From: Lujinxingia sediminis
GTDB taxonomy: Bacteria > Myxococcota_A > Bradymonadia > Bradymonadales > Bradymonadaceae
Assembly (NCBI RefSeq): GCF_004005565.1
Contig: NZ_SADD01000009.1
Coordinates: forward strand, 62,001 to 126,000
DNA length: 64,000 bases
Direction: 5' to 3'
A program made the position numbers and the translations under genes. Every line of letters starts with the position of its first letter. Position 1 is the first letter of the stretch. Positions 34,018 through 42,317 of the stretch are shown here, piece after piece. Under the pieces are notes generated by a model. That model made no database searches. It was given only the letters and a program-made list of their open reading frames with translations, and was not told the DNA's origin.

Positions 34018-35556
34018 TTAGAAAATCGCGACGAGCAGGGCGATGATCAGGATCACCAGCGCCAGCGCGATCAACGCCCCTGCGCCACCCGGGAGGCGTT
34101 TGAGCGGCGATTGCTCGGGAGGGGGCGGTGAAAGATCAAAGGTGTGTGTGATGCGGTAGCCGCTCTTTTTGGGGGCGGGACGAGGAAGGCGGCGGTCGCG
34201 TTCGGCCTCCGAGAGGGTGGAGCGCACGATGCCCGCGTCGAGAAGCGCCTGTGAGGGGGCGATCGCAACGGGCAACGCCATGGCGTAACCCGAGGAGACG
34301 AAGTCGAGGTTCTGGCGGCGTTTGGCCTTCGCGACGGGGATCTCTTCGAGGTCGGCCTCGTCAAGGTCGGCCTCGTCGAGACTGGCTTCGGAGCGTTCGC
34401 GGGCGGCGGCTGCGGCGTCTTCCAGATCGTCGATGGCCTGGTCGAGTGCATCTTCATCAAGTTCGAGATCGGGGCCGATGGCCTGGGCGACGATGAGTTT
34501 TTCGTCGGGGTCGGACTCGTTCTCGGACTCGGACTCGGACTCGGACTCGGACTCGGACTCGGACTCGGACTCGGTCTCGTTCTCGTTCTCGTTCTCGTTC
34601 TCGTTCTCGTTCTCGTTCTCGTTCTCGGACTCGGGCTCGTTCTCGGACTCGAACTCGTTCTCGAACTCGGACTCGGACTCGGACTCGTTCTCGTTCTCGG
34701 ACTCGAACTCGTCGGGGGGGGAGTTCAGCGAGATGTTCCAGCGGGCGCGGGACTCGGAGGTTTCCTCGGAGAAGGGGTCATCGAGGTAGAGGGGAGGAAG
34801 TTCGCGCAGGGCGGTGACTTCGTCGGGTCCGGCGGTATCGGGATCGTCGGGTGAATCGCCGTCGAGATCAGCCAGGTCGTCGATGCGAGGGACGTCATCG
34901 AACTCCGGTTTGGAGAGTTCGGCGGTGGCGAAGAGGTCTTCGGGAAGATCGTGGCGACCGAGGCGGCGCAGAGGGAATTCGGCGGTCTCGTCGCTGGAGG
35001 CATCTTCGGGAGGCGCCTCGCTGGCGTCGCTGTCGGAGGTCGCATCGTCCCCGGTTTCGGTGGGGCTGTCGGATGCGTCGTCGGCCGAGAGCAGCTCCAT
35101 GGTGCGCTCGGTCATCATCGTGATTTCGCCCGAGTCGCGCACCGGGTCGACCACACCTTCGGGGGGCTCGGGAGGGGCGGGGAAGTCGTCGGGGTCGGGC
35201 GTGGGATCGGGTTTGAGCCGGCGTGCGCTGCGGGCGGGGCGCAGCATACCGAGCGCCGGGGTGGGCATCGCGTCGCGGTTGGGGCGGTTGATGGCCGGCG
35301 GTGGCGAGGCATCGTCGGTCGAAGGCCCGGTGCGTTCGCGGGTGGTGACGACGGTGTCCGGGGTGTTCTGGTGTGCCTCCTCTAGGGTGGAAAAGAGGGG
35401 CGCGAAGCTGGGATGATCGCCAATCGGCGCCCAGCTCTCCGAGCTCGGATCGAGCAAAAGATCAGCCGGACGGATCACCCAGTTTCGGATGAGCTTTTCG
35501 ACCTTCTCCCGGGAGTCACATTTGTAGTGACGGATGTCAGTCTTGATGCGGAACAT
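34018..35556 (-). CDS. Acidic tail-anchored protein with Glu-Xaa dipeptide repeat
   Basis: A 512-residue protein with three parts. Residues 1-55 (FRIKTDIRHYKCDSREKVEK, then WAPIGDHPSF) resemble the small GYF_2-like or zinc-ribbon-like heads used by this bacterial group on signalling proteins. The middle ~400 residues are disordered and acidic and contain 33 alternating Glu-Xaa dipeptides, where Xaa is mainly Ser or Asn, encoded by a CGAGNN hexamer array. The C-terminus ends with one hydrophobic helix (GALIALALVILIIALLVAIF), a tail anchor. No enzyme domain is visible. Array length probably varies between strains without shifting the frame. Function unknown. Confidence 0.78.
   Translation of the reverse strand: MFRIKTDIRHYKCDSREKVEKLIRNWVIRPADLLLDPSSESWAPIGDHPSFAPLFSTLEEAHQNTPDTVVTTRERTGPSTDDASPPPAINRPNRDAMPTPALGMLRPARSARRLKPDPTPDPDDFPAPPEPPEGVVDPVRDSGEITMMTERTMELLSADDASDSPTETGDDATSDSDASEAPPEDASSDETAEFPLRRLGRHDLPEDLFATAELSKPEFDDVPRIDDLADLDGDSPDDPDTAGPDEVTALRELPPLYLDDPFSEETSESRARWNISLNSPPDEFESENENESESESEFENEFESENEPESENENENENENENENENETESESESESESESESESENESDPDEKLIVAQAIGPDLELDEDALDQAIDDLEDAAAAARERSEASLDEADLDEADLEEIPVAKAKRRQNLDFVSSGYAMALPVAIAPSQALLDAGIVRSTLSEAERDRRLPRPAPKKSGYRITHTFDLSPPPPEQSPLKRLPGGAGALIALALVILIIALLVAIF
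34516..34713 (-). repeat. Coding hexanucleotide array CGAGNN, 33 units
   Basis: Thirty-three uninterrupted hexamers on one phase. On the coding strand CGAG is fixed and the next two bases vary: TC (Ser), AA (Asn), TT (Phe), AC, CC and GA. The codon pair is always GAG-NNC. Long blocks of one type occur (eight units encoding Ser, eight encoding Asn), as expected from repeat slippage. The same four fixed bases recur in the non-coding arrays at 56294, 58606 and 60894. Confidence 0.95.
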
Positions 35557-35647
35557 TCAAGCGTCGGCGGAGGGTCCGGTGAGTATCGTCGCAAAAAGTT
35601 CAGGTGGAGCGGAGCTTAGTGCGGGCGGGCGCTAAACTCAACCGGCA

Positions 35648-36940
35648 TCAGCGCTGAACGCGGCGCATCTGCCGTAAGATTTCGTCGGCTACATCGCGGG
35701 TGCGTACGTCTTCTTCGGGGTCGTTGACCAGACGCACCATCCAGTCTTCGTGGGAAAAGGGGTCGGTGTTGCCCACGACCTTCAGCCACTTCAGACGCAC
35801 CGACTCGCCCCAGACCACATGATGGATGTTTTCGTCAGGTTCCTCAAAGGTGAGGGGCTCGCAGTAGAGCTCGGGATCGACGCGCTGGAAGTGACGGCGT
35901 GCCGAGATGGTGTCTTCTTTGGTGGAGACCATCTTAAAGGCCTCCAGCGCCGCGCAGCGGCGGGGGCCGTGGGGCAGTGTGTCGACGCGGGCTTTGACCT
36001 GGTCGCGGGCATCGGCGGAGCCGATGCGTGCGAGTGCCCAGTAAGCGTAGGCGGCGACGGTCTCATCGGGATCGTCAATCTGCGTGAGGATTGTGGGCAC
36101 GGCATAGGCGTCGGCCATGGCGGCCAGGCCGCGGAAGGCGCCCAGGCGGAGCTCCAGAGGTTGGTCGGCGGTGATGAGACGCTCCAGGGTGAGGCGGTGC
36201 TCTTCGGCCGGGGGAAGTTTGCCCAGGGCATGGGCGGCCCGGGCGCGAGTCTGCGGATCGGGGTCGTCGGTGGCCATGGCGGAGAGTGTTTTATCGGCGC
36301 GGCGTACCAGCAGGGCGCCGGCGGTCCAGGCCGCGCGCTGACGCACGCTGGTTTCAGGGTCGCCCAGCCCCTCAAGGATCATCTCCTGGAGGGCGGGACG
36401 CTCCCAGATCTGGTTGTTGAGCGGGTCGGCCAGCATGGTCAATGAGGCCAGACGCTCCTCGGGATCGTCGGAGCGCATACGCACCTGGAAAAACGCCTCA
36501 TTATGGTAGGCGTCAAAGAATCCGCCGATGACCTGGTTGATGGCAAAGCCGTTGACGAAGAGCGCGATGGCGATGATGGCGATGAACTCCGCGTTGTGGT
36601 CGTGGACGGCGAGGAGGTCATCGCTCAGGGAACTCCTGGAGGCAGGCTTCTCCCCCAGGAGCACGCGCTGGCGCCACCCCGGCGAGAAGAAAAACTCGCC
36701 GATGAGCGCGGCCTGCAGAAAGGCGGTGACGAGCAGCAGAAAAAGATTCGCGGTGATCAGCACCAGGTTGAGCATCACGGAGGCGCTGGTGTTGAGGATG
36801 TAGTCCGCGCTGATAAAGGCGCAGGCCGTCGCCAGCGCAATAAAGGCAAGGGACGTGATGACCAGGCGGGCGCGGGTTCGCGCCGGCCAGCGCATCAGTC
36901 CCCACTCGGAGACGTCCGTGACGAGTTTGGGGCGTTTCAC
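35648..36940 (-). CDS. Membrane protein with HEAT-like repeats
   Basis: A ~430-residue protein. The N-terminal part has two or three membrane segments (VITSLAFIALATACAFI, MLNLVLITANLFLLLVTAFL, FIAIIAIALFVNGFA). The C-terminal ~270 residues contain repeated helical pairs of the HEAT type (DPETSVRQRAAWTAGALLV, DPDPQTRARAAHALGKLP, LRLGAFRGLAAMA, DPDETVAAYAYWALARIG), a scaffold for protein contacts. GTG 36940 with AGG six bases upstream is chosen; a GTG at 36967 and an ATG at 36895 are alternatives. Not otherwise recognised. Confidence 0.75.
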   Translation of the reverse strand: MKRPKLVTDVSEWGLMRWPARTRARLVITSLAFIALATACAFISADYILNTSASVMLNLVLITANLFLLLVTAFLQAALIGEFFFSPGWRQRVLLGEKPASRSSLSDDLLAVHDHNAEFIAIIAIALFVNGFAINQVIGGFFDAYHNEAFFQVRMRSDDPEERLASLTMLADPLNNQIWERPALQEMILEGLGDPETSVRQRAAWTAGALLVRRADKTLSAMATDDPDPQTRARAAHALGKLPPAEEHRLTLERLITADQPLELRLGAFRGLAAMADAYAVPTILTQIDDPDETVAAYAYWALARIGSADARDQVKARVDTLPHGPRRCAALEAFKMVSTKEDTISARRHFQRVDPELYCEPLTFEEPDENIHHVVWGESVRLKWLKVVGNTDPFSHEDWMVRLVNDPEEDVRTRDVADEILRQMRRVQR

Positions 36941-37027
36941 AGGCGACCTGTCGCAGCGGGAGAACACGGCTCGTTATGCGGGTCAAAGAGAGCCGGTGGG
37001 GAGAACGGAGAAGGTATTCGGCGCATT

Positions 37028-37792
37028 TCAACCGTAGATCCGCTCGGTGGCGCGGATGGCCAGCTGGCGCGGTAAGAAGCGGGTGAGCAGGATGAAGGCC
37101 TTGATGCTCAGCCCGTAGACGGAGTTGAGGTGATGTCGCTCCGCGTCTTTGATGGCGCGGGCTACCACGTGCTCCGGGTCGGCCATCACGCCATCGGGCC
37201 CGGCTTTGGTGCCCCCCTGGCTTGCGGCGACGTCAAAAAACTCCGTCTGCACCGGCCCGGGGCAGACCGCGGTCACGCCGATGCCGCGGGGTTTGAGCTC
37301 GCGGGAGAGGGCATTGGAGAAGTTGACGACAAAGGCCTTGGAGGCGGCGTAGACGGCGAAGTGAGTGATCGGCAAAAAGCCCGCCGAGGAGGCCACCTGC
37401 ACGATGTGCGAGCCTTTCTGGCAGAAGGGCAGCGCGCGCTGGGTGATTTCGGTGAGCGCGCGGATGTTCAGATCGATCATCTGCAGGTTGGTCGCCACGG
37501 GCACCTGGTCAAAGCGGCCGATTTTTCCGAAGCCGGCGTTGTTAATCAGCCAGGTGACGGTAGGCGTCTCCTGCGCCAGAGTGGCGAAGAAGGCGTTGAG
37601 GGCGTCGTCATCGCATAAATCCACAGCGAAGACGCGTCCTCGGGCGTGCTTTAACTCCCCGGCCAGCGCTTCGAGGCGCTCTTTGCGGCGAGCCACGAGC
37701 CAGATCTCGTCGATGTCAGCGCGGCCGTCGAGCTGCAGGGCGAAATGGCGGCCCATGCCGGCGGAGGCTCCGGTGATGATGGCGATGTTCAT
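37028..37792 (-). CDS. Short-chain dehydrogenase/reductase
   Basis: A 254-residue Rossmann-fold oxidoreductase. It has the nucleotide motif TGASAGMG near residue 8, NNAG in LINNAGFG, and the catalytic Ser, Tyr and Lys in QVASSAGFLPITHFAVYAASK. The pattern 'CPGPVQTEFF' is typical of the DltE/YqjQ-like classical SDRs. The ATG at 37792 follows GGAAGGATTCACC; the frame is open far upstream, but without coding character. The substrate is not predictable. It is divergent from the antiporter gene. Confidence 0.92.
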   Translation of the reverse strand: MNIAIITGASAGMGRHFALQLDGRADIDEIWLVARRKERLEALAGELKHARGRVFAVDLCDDDALNAFFATLAQETPTVTWLINNAGFGKIGRFDQVPVATNLQMIDLNIRALTEITQRALPFCQKGSHIVQVASSAGFLPITHFAVYAASKAFVVNFSNALSRELKPRGIGVTAVCPGPVQTEFFDVAASQGGTKAGPDGVMADPEHVVARAIKDAERHHLNSVYGLSIKAFILLTRFLPRQLAIRATERIYG

Positions 37793-37934
37793 GGTGAATC
37801 CTTCCGAAGAAAGGGGGGCATCCCGACAGGTCGCGGGAGTGTAATAGCGAGGTTGTGGGTTGTCGAACCGCGCGTGTCTCCGATCGTCGCCTGACGCGGG
37901 TGGCGAAAATGCGCGTGAATGCGGTACATAATCC

Positions 37935-40028
37935 GTGTTGAGTGTGAGAACCGACGGCTGGCTGACCGATGAAAGGTCCGCCGGGCGGTGCGTCTTTGAG
38001 GTGTTTTTGGAATTTGGACCCAGCGTAACGTTTCCTTTCAGCAACCCGGTTTTGATCTTTGCGACGCTGATGGCGCTGATTTTTTTAGCGCCGCAGCTGG
38101 TGACGCGTTTGAAGATCCCGGGGATGGTCGGCCTGATCCTGGGTGGGGCGCTGGCCGGGCCTTCGGCGTTAAATCTGCTGGAACGCGATGCGACGATCGT
38201 GCTTCTGGGCACCGTCGGCCTGCTTTATTTGATGTTTCAGGCGGGGCTCTCGCTGGATCTGGGGCGTTTTAATACGCTCAAGGGTCGCAGTGTGGTCTTC
38301 GGGCTCATCTCGTTTTTCCTCCCGCAGCTGCTCACGCTGTGGGTGGCGCTTAATGTGCTGGGATATTCGCTGGAGGCCTCGCTCTTGCTGGGGTCCATTA
38401 TCGGCTCGCACACGCTGATCGCCTACCCGATCGTGGCGCGGCTGGGGCTGATGAAGAACACCGCGGTGACGATGACCCTGGGGGGCACGCTGGTAACGGA
38501 CACGCTTTCGCTGGCGATTCTGGCGATTGTGATGGCGTCTTTGAGCGGGGATGTGGCTGCTATTGACTGGGCGATCTTTGGCGGGGCGGTGGCGCTGTAC
38601 GCGGCCGCGGCGATTCTCGGTCTCCCCCGGCTGGGGTATGCGTTCTTTCGCACAGTGCGCAACAGCCCGGAGATGGAGTTCGGGTTTTTGATGACGGTGC
38701 TCTTCATCACCGCCTGGCTGGCCGAGGCGGTGGGACTGGCGCCGATCATCGGGGCCTTTATCGGGGGGCTTGCGCTCAACAGCCTGGTGCCGGAGCAGAG
38801 CACGTTGATGGCGCGTATTCGCTTTAATGGCGAGGCGCTCTTTGTGCCCTTCTTTTTGATCTCGGTGGGACTTCTCATCGATTTCCGGGTGCTCTTTAGC
38901 AGCCTGGAGTTGTGGAAGCTGGCCGCGGTGTTGGTGGGCCTTGTGAGCATCGGGAAGTTGGCCGCGACGCTGATTGTGCGCCAGATCTTCGGCTATACCT
39001 GGGCGGAGGGCTGGACGATCTACGGGTTGAGTGTGCCCCAGGCTGCGGCCACCCTGGCGGTGACCCTGATCGGTTTTGAGGCCGGGATCTTTGACGGGAC
39101 GCTGGTCAACGCTGTGGTCGTCATGATCCTTGCGACCTGCATCCTGGGGCCGGCGCTGGTGGAGAAGTACGGATTGGAGATGGCGCATCGCGCCGAGGCA
39201 GCGCCGGTCGAGCAGCACCGGGTGCGCGAACGTCTGCTGGTGCCGGTGGCCAACCCGAAGACCTCCGATGATCTCTTCGATCTGGCGCTTTATATGCGCG
39301 ACCCGAAGTGTCGGGAGCCGGTCTACCCGCTGATGGTGGTTACCGATGGGCAGGACGCCGAGGAGCGTCTGCAGACCAAGCGCAAGATGCTCGATCATTT
39401 TGTGGATAAGGGGGCCGAGGCCCAGGTTCAGGTGCGTCCACTGGCGCGCATCGCGATGAACGTGGCTAACGGTATTGCCCGTGTCGCTCGTGAGGAGCAT
39501 GCCTCAATGGTGCTCATCGGTTGGAGCGGGCACGTCTCCACGCGTGAGCGCATCTTCGGTACCGTGCTCGATCAACTTCTCGAAGAGACCCGCCAACTTC
39601 TCTTTGTGAACCGAATCTGCGAGCCGCTCGCGACGACGGAGCGCGTGGTGCTGGCGGTGCCGCCTTTTGCGGAGCGCTCACCGGGCTTCTTTGAGGCGGT
39701 GCATTCGGTCAAGCAGCTGGCCTCCCGTCTCGACGCCGAGCTGATGGTGGTATGCGACGAGCGTTACATCGAACAGGACCGGGAGCTGGTCGACTCGCTG
39801 GAGCCGCAGATGGACGCGAAGTACGTGCCGGTGCAGGCCTGGTCGACGCTGGTGCAAACGCTCGATGAGGTCGTGGATCGAGGCGCGATGATCTTTGCAT
39901 TGAGCGCCCGGCCTCGCTCGGCACCCTGGATTCCCGAGCTCGATCGTCTGCCGCGGGTGCTCGGGGAGCGTTATCCGGACAATTCGCTCTCGGTGGTCTT
40001 CCTCTCGGAGTATGGCGGCGCCGGTTGA
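37935..40028 (+). CDS. CPA2-type cation/proton antiporter with C-terminal Usp-like region
   Basis: A protein of up to 697 residues. Residues ~35-415 form a Na+/H+ exchanger domain with ~12 membrane segments (PGMVGLILGGALAGPSAL, GSHTLIAYPIVARLG, GGTLVTDTLSLAIL, EAVGLAPIIGAFIGGLALN). The Asp in VTDT and the acidic residue before VGLAPI match the ion path of CPA2 transporters. Residues ~435-690 are soluble and resemble two universal-stress-protein domains (VMVVTDGQDAEERLQT; SMVLIGWSGH). It moves K+ or Na+ against protons across the inner membrane. The start is uncertain: TTG 37935 is the most upstream, and GTG 38001 or TTG 38007 behind TTTGAGG are alternatives. Confidence 0.88.
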   Translation: MLSVRTDGWLTDERSAGRCVFEVFLEFGPSVTFPFSNPVLIFATLMALIFLAPQLVTRLKIPGMVGLILGGALAGPSALNLLERDATIVLLGTVGLLYLMFQAGLSLDLGRFNTLKGRSVVFGLISFFLPQLLTLWVALNVLGYSLEASLLLGSIIGSHTLIAYPIVARLGLMKNTAVTMTLGGTLVTDTLSLAILAIVMASLSGDVAAIDWAIFGGAVALYAAAAILGLPRLGYAFFRTVRNSPEMEFGFLMTVLFITAWLAEAVGLAPIIGAFIGGLALNSLVPEQSTLMARIRFNGEALFVPFFLISVGLLIDFRVLFSSLELWKLAAVLVGLVSIGKLAATLIVRQIFGYTWAEGWTIYGLSVPQAAATLAVTLIGFEAGIFDGTLVNAVVVMILATCILGPALVEKYGLEMAHRAEAAPVEQHRVRERLLVPVANPKTSDDLFDLALYMRDPKCREPVYPLMVVTDGQDAEERLQTKRKMLDHFVDKGAEAQVQVRPLARIAMNVANGIARVAREEHASMVLIGWSGHVSTRERIFGTVLDQLLEETRQLLFVNRICEPLATTERVVLAVPPFAERSPGFFEAVHSVKQLASRLDAELMVVCDERYIEQDRELVDSLEPQMDAKYVPVQAWSTLVQTLDEVVDRGAMIFALSARPRSAPWIPELDRLPRVLGERYPDNSLSVVFLSEYGGAG

Positions 40029-41821
40029 GCTTCGGGGGGGCGCACGCTCATCTGACGCAGGCGGCCGGTGAGGATTGCGGCCAGTGGGTCGTCCTCGTCG
40101 GTGGCCGCCAGCAGGGTGAGCAGCGCGTCGAGGTTGGGATCGAGCTTCAGGGAGAGGCGCAGCGTGGCGTTGGCCTCATCGATGTGGACCTGGATTCCGG
40201 GAAGCGCGCTCCGGGCGTCGGTGCTTAAGAGCTCATCGAGCGATGCACTGAGCAGAAGGGTGCGAAGCAGGGCGCGATGATGCGGAGCGCGTCCCGATGA
40301 AGAGAGCCAGTCGGCCAGGGGGCGAAGATCGACGCGGGCACCTTCGCGGTGCAAAAGGCCGCAGTCGCGCACCGACGCCAGGGCAAGCGCCATAAGACGG
40401 AGCGTCTCTTCAAGGTCCAACTTCTGGAAGATGTCGTGGCCGATCAGGTGAAGATCGCGCGCCATATTGGCCAGGGCATCCGCCGAGGCGTCGGCGTTCT
40501 CCAGAGCCTTGCGGGCCAGCTCGACGCTCGGGGCGTCGAGGCGAGGGCTTGCCCCGAGGGGACCGGGGGCCTCGCCGTGGACCCAGGCGCCGGTCAGCCT
40601 GGCGAGGCGGTCGGCCAGGGCGGCGCGCGGGCCTTCGGCCCGCCAGCGCGCTTGCTCAAAGCGGGCCAGATCGGCCTGCTGATCGCTTAAGCCCTGGCGC
40701 TGGCCCAGGAGCACAAGCTCGCGGAGCTCTTCTTCCCGGCTCATCAGCGAGCGGCGCAACGCGTCGCGCAACGTCAGCCCCGGGGTATCGGTCAGGTCGC
40801 AGAGGTTGAGCAGGTGCAGGCAGTAGTGGGCATAATGGGTAGCCTCGCGCAGCGAGATGTCGCGCGAATCGGCCAGTTCGGCGCAATCGCCGCGCAGAAA
40901 TAGCGTCCAGGGTTTGAGCGCGCTTAAAGGAAGCGCTCCCTGAAGATGCAGAAGCATCCGATGGCGGGTTTCCATCAGCGCCTGGGTCAGCGCCAGCAGC
41001 GCCGGATCGTCGGCAAAGAGGGTAAATCCGGCCAGGTAATGGCGAAGTTCGCGCTGGGAGGGGGCCTCGTCGCCCGGGCGCGGGCCGAAGGCCAGGGCGG
41101 CGCGTACGGCCACCAGCAGGCCCTGGCTCTCCAGGTTCTGCGCCAGGCTCTTTTCGAAGTCGCGCGAGCGGGCTGTGAGCATGGCCAGCGCCGGCGGACA
41201 CTCCTCGTCACAGGCGCGCTCAAGCTCATCGAGCAAACGCAGCCCCCCTCCGCTCCGATCGATCTCCCAGGGCGGCATCAAACGTTGAAGCTCGGCGACC
41301 GGGCTCTCCATCGCGCTGGCCAGAAGCCCGGCCTTCTCCATCAGACGATCCAGCGCGCGCACCGGCTCCAGGCTGGCGAGCGCTCGGAGCTGGCGATCGT
41401 GCTCGGCGGCCAGCTCCAGCGCCTGCCGACGCGGATCATCCTCGCTCGCATCGTCGTTGAGTGCGCGTGGGGTGCGGCGCACATGCGTCGACGCCGCCAG
41501 ATGGTGAGCGCGCTCCAGACGACGGTGCAGCGCCTCGGTGCCCAGCGCGCTCAAGAGCCCCTGGGCCTGAAGGGCACGGGAAACCTCGGCCGGGCCGATA
41601 TGCTCCTGGGCCCACCGATCGTAGAGGGCCACCAGCGGCAGCGCTTCGCCGGCCTCGATCAGCGCCTCGGCGCTGAGCTCTTCGGAGAGGTTAAGCGAGG
41701 CCAGCGCCAGATGACGAAGTGCGGCGCCCTGATCGGGACGTTGCAGATGTCGGGGATCGATCAGCGCCTGCAGCAGGGCGCAGGCCTGCTCGCGGCGGTG
41801 GGTACTGTCGGAGGAGCTCAT
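39971..41821 (-). CDS. Large helical protein of unknown function
   Basis: A 616-residue soluble protein rich in Ala, Leu, Glu and Arg, almost wholly helical by eye. No signal peptide, membrane segment or catalytic motif is evident. Codon choice is normal for the window and the frame is uninterrupted. Its 3' end overlaps the antiporter gene by 58 bases in convergent orientation. ATG 41821 is followed by SSSDSTHRREQ. I do not recognise the family; repeat-type helical scaffolds or effector adaptors would be compatible. Confidence 0.7.
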   Translation of the reverse strand: MSSSDSTHRREQACALLQALIDPRHLQRPDQGAALRHLALASLNLSEELSAEALIEAGEALPLVALYDRWAQEHIGPAEVSRALQAQGLLSALGTEALHRRLERAHHLAASTHVRRTPRALNDDASEDDPRRQALELAAEHDRQLRALASLEPVRALDRLMEKAGLLASAMESPVAELQRLMPPWEIDRSGGGLRLLDELERACDEECPPALAMLTARSRDFEKSLAQNLESQGLLVAVRAALAFGPRPGDEAPSQRELRHYLAGFTLFADDPALLALTQALMETRHRMLLHLQGALPLSALKPWTLFLRGDCAELADSRDISLREATHYAHYCLHLLNLCDLTDTPGLTLRDALRRSLMSREEELRELVLLGQRQGLSDQQADLARFEQARWRAEGPRAALADRLARLTGAWVHGEAPGPLGASPRLDAPSVELARKALENADASADALANMARDLHLIGHDIFQKLDLEETLRLMALALASVRDCGLLHREGARVDLRPLADWLSSSGRAPHHRALLRTLLLSASLDELLSTDARSALPGIQVHIDEANATLRLSLKLDPNLDALLTLLAATDEDDPLAAILTGRLRQMSVRPPEAQPAPPYSERKTTESELSG

Positions 41822-42317
41822 TCGCGACCTTCCGTGGTGTTGAGTCCGCGCGCCTTCAACCCGGAGGATGCTTCCACAGCATCGCTCTTAAAGCCAGGCC
41901 TGGCGCGGCGTAACGCGAAGGGTGCGGGCGGTGATTCATCCATGAATCATCTTGATCATCAAAACAACGCACCCTGAATAGGCTTGCAGAAGATAGCCAC
42001 AAAACCCACGCGCAGGCAACCAGGCTGTGTCGAAAAACTGTGGAAAACCAACCCTGTGGAAAAGCCTGTGGAAAACTCTCTCGCACGCGACGGGCTGGAG
42101 TGTCCTTCGTACAGATCGGCGAGGCGGTGGGAGTAAACGTTGGCCAGAAGATGAATCCAATGGCCCTTTTTGCGTCGATATTTGGCTGGCACGGGATCTG
42201 CTTAGCAGTGCAAGCGGAAGCTGTCCCGGAGTGACACCCTCTCCAAGAACCATGTAGCACGCACGCAGGTTTCTACTCGGCTCGTCATCATGGCGAGCGC
42301 TCAAAATGAGGTGAGTG
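41822..42317. other. 496-bp intergenic region with DnaA-box-like array
   Basis: No coding sequence is supported: open frames in this stretch lack ribosome-binding sites and normal codon bias. It holds an inverted repeat TTGATCATCAA at 41952-41962 and four closely spaced TGTGGAAAA-type motifs at 42028-42075, in DNA clearly richer in A than its surroundings. It lies between two divergent genes and may contain promoters for both. Confidence 0.5.
42028..42075 (+). promoter_or_regulatory. Cluster of four TGTGGAAAA motifs (DnaA-box-like)
   Basis: TGTCGAAAA at 42028 and exact TGTGGAAAA at 42039, 42055 and 42067, all in the same orientation. The DnaA box reads TGTGGATAA on this strand, so each exact copy differs by one base. 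The spacings are 11, 16 and 12 bases. Such clusters occur near replication origins and DnaA-controlled promoters. No dnaA, dnaN or gidA gene is nearby, so an origin is unlikely. Confidence 0.4.

Noticed and set aside
41822-42317. Replication origin
   Set aside because: The DnaA-box-like cluster lacks dnaA, dnaN, gyrB or parAB neighbours and an AT-rich unwinding element of useful length.
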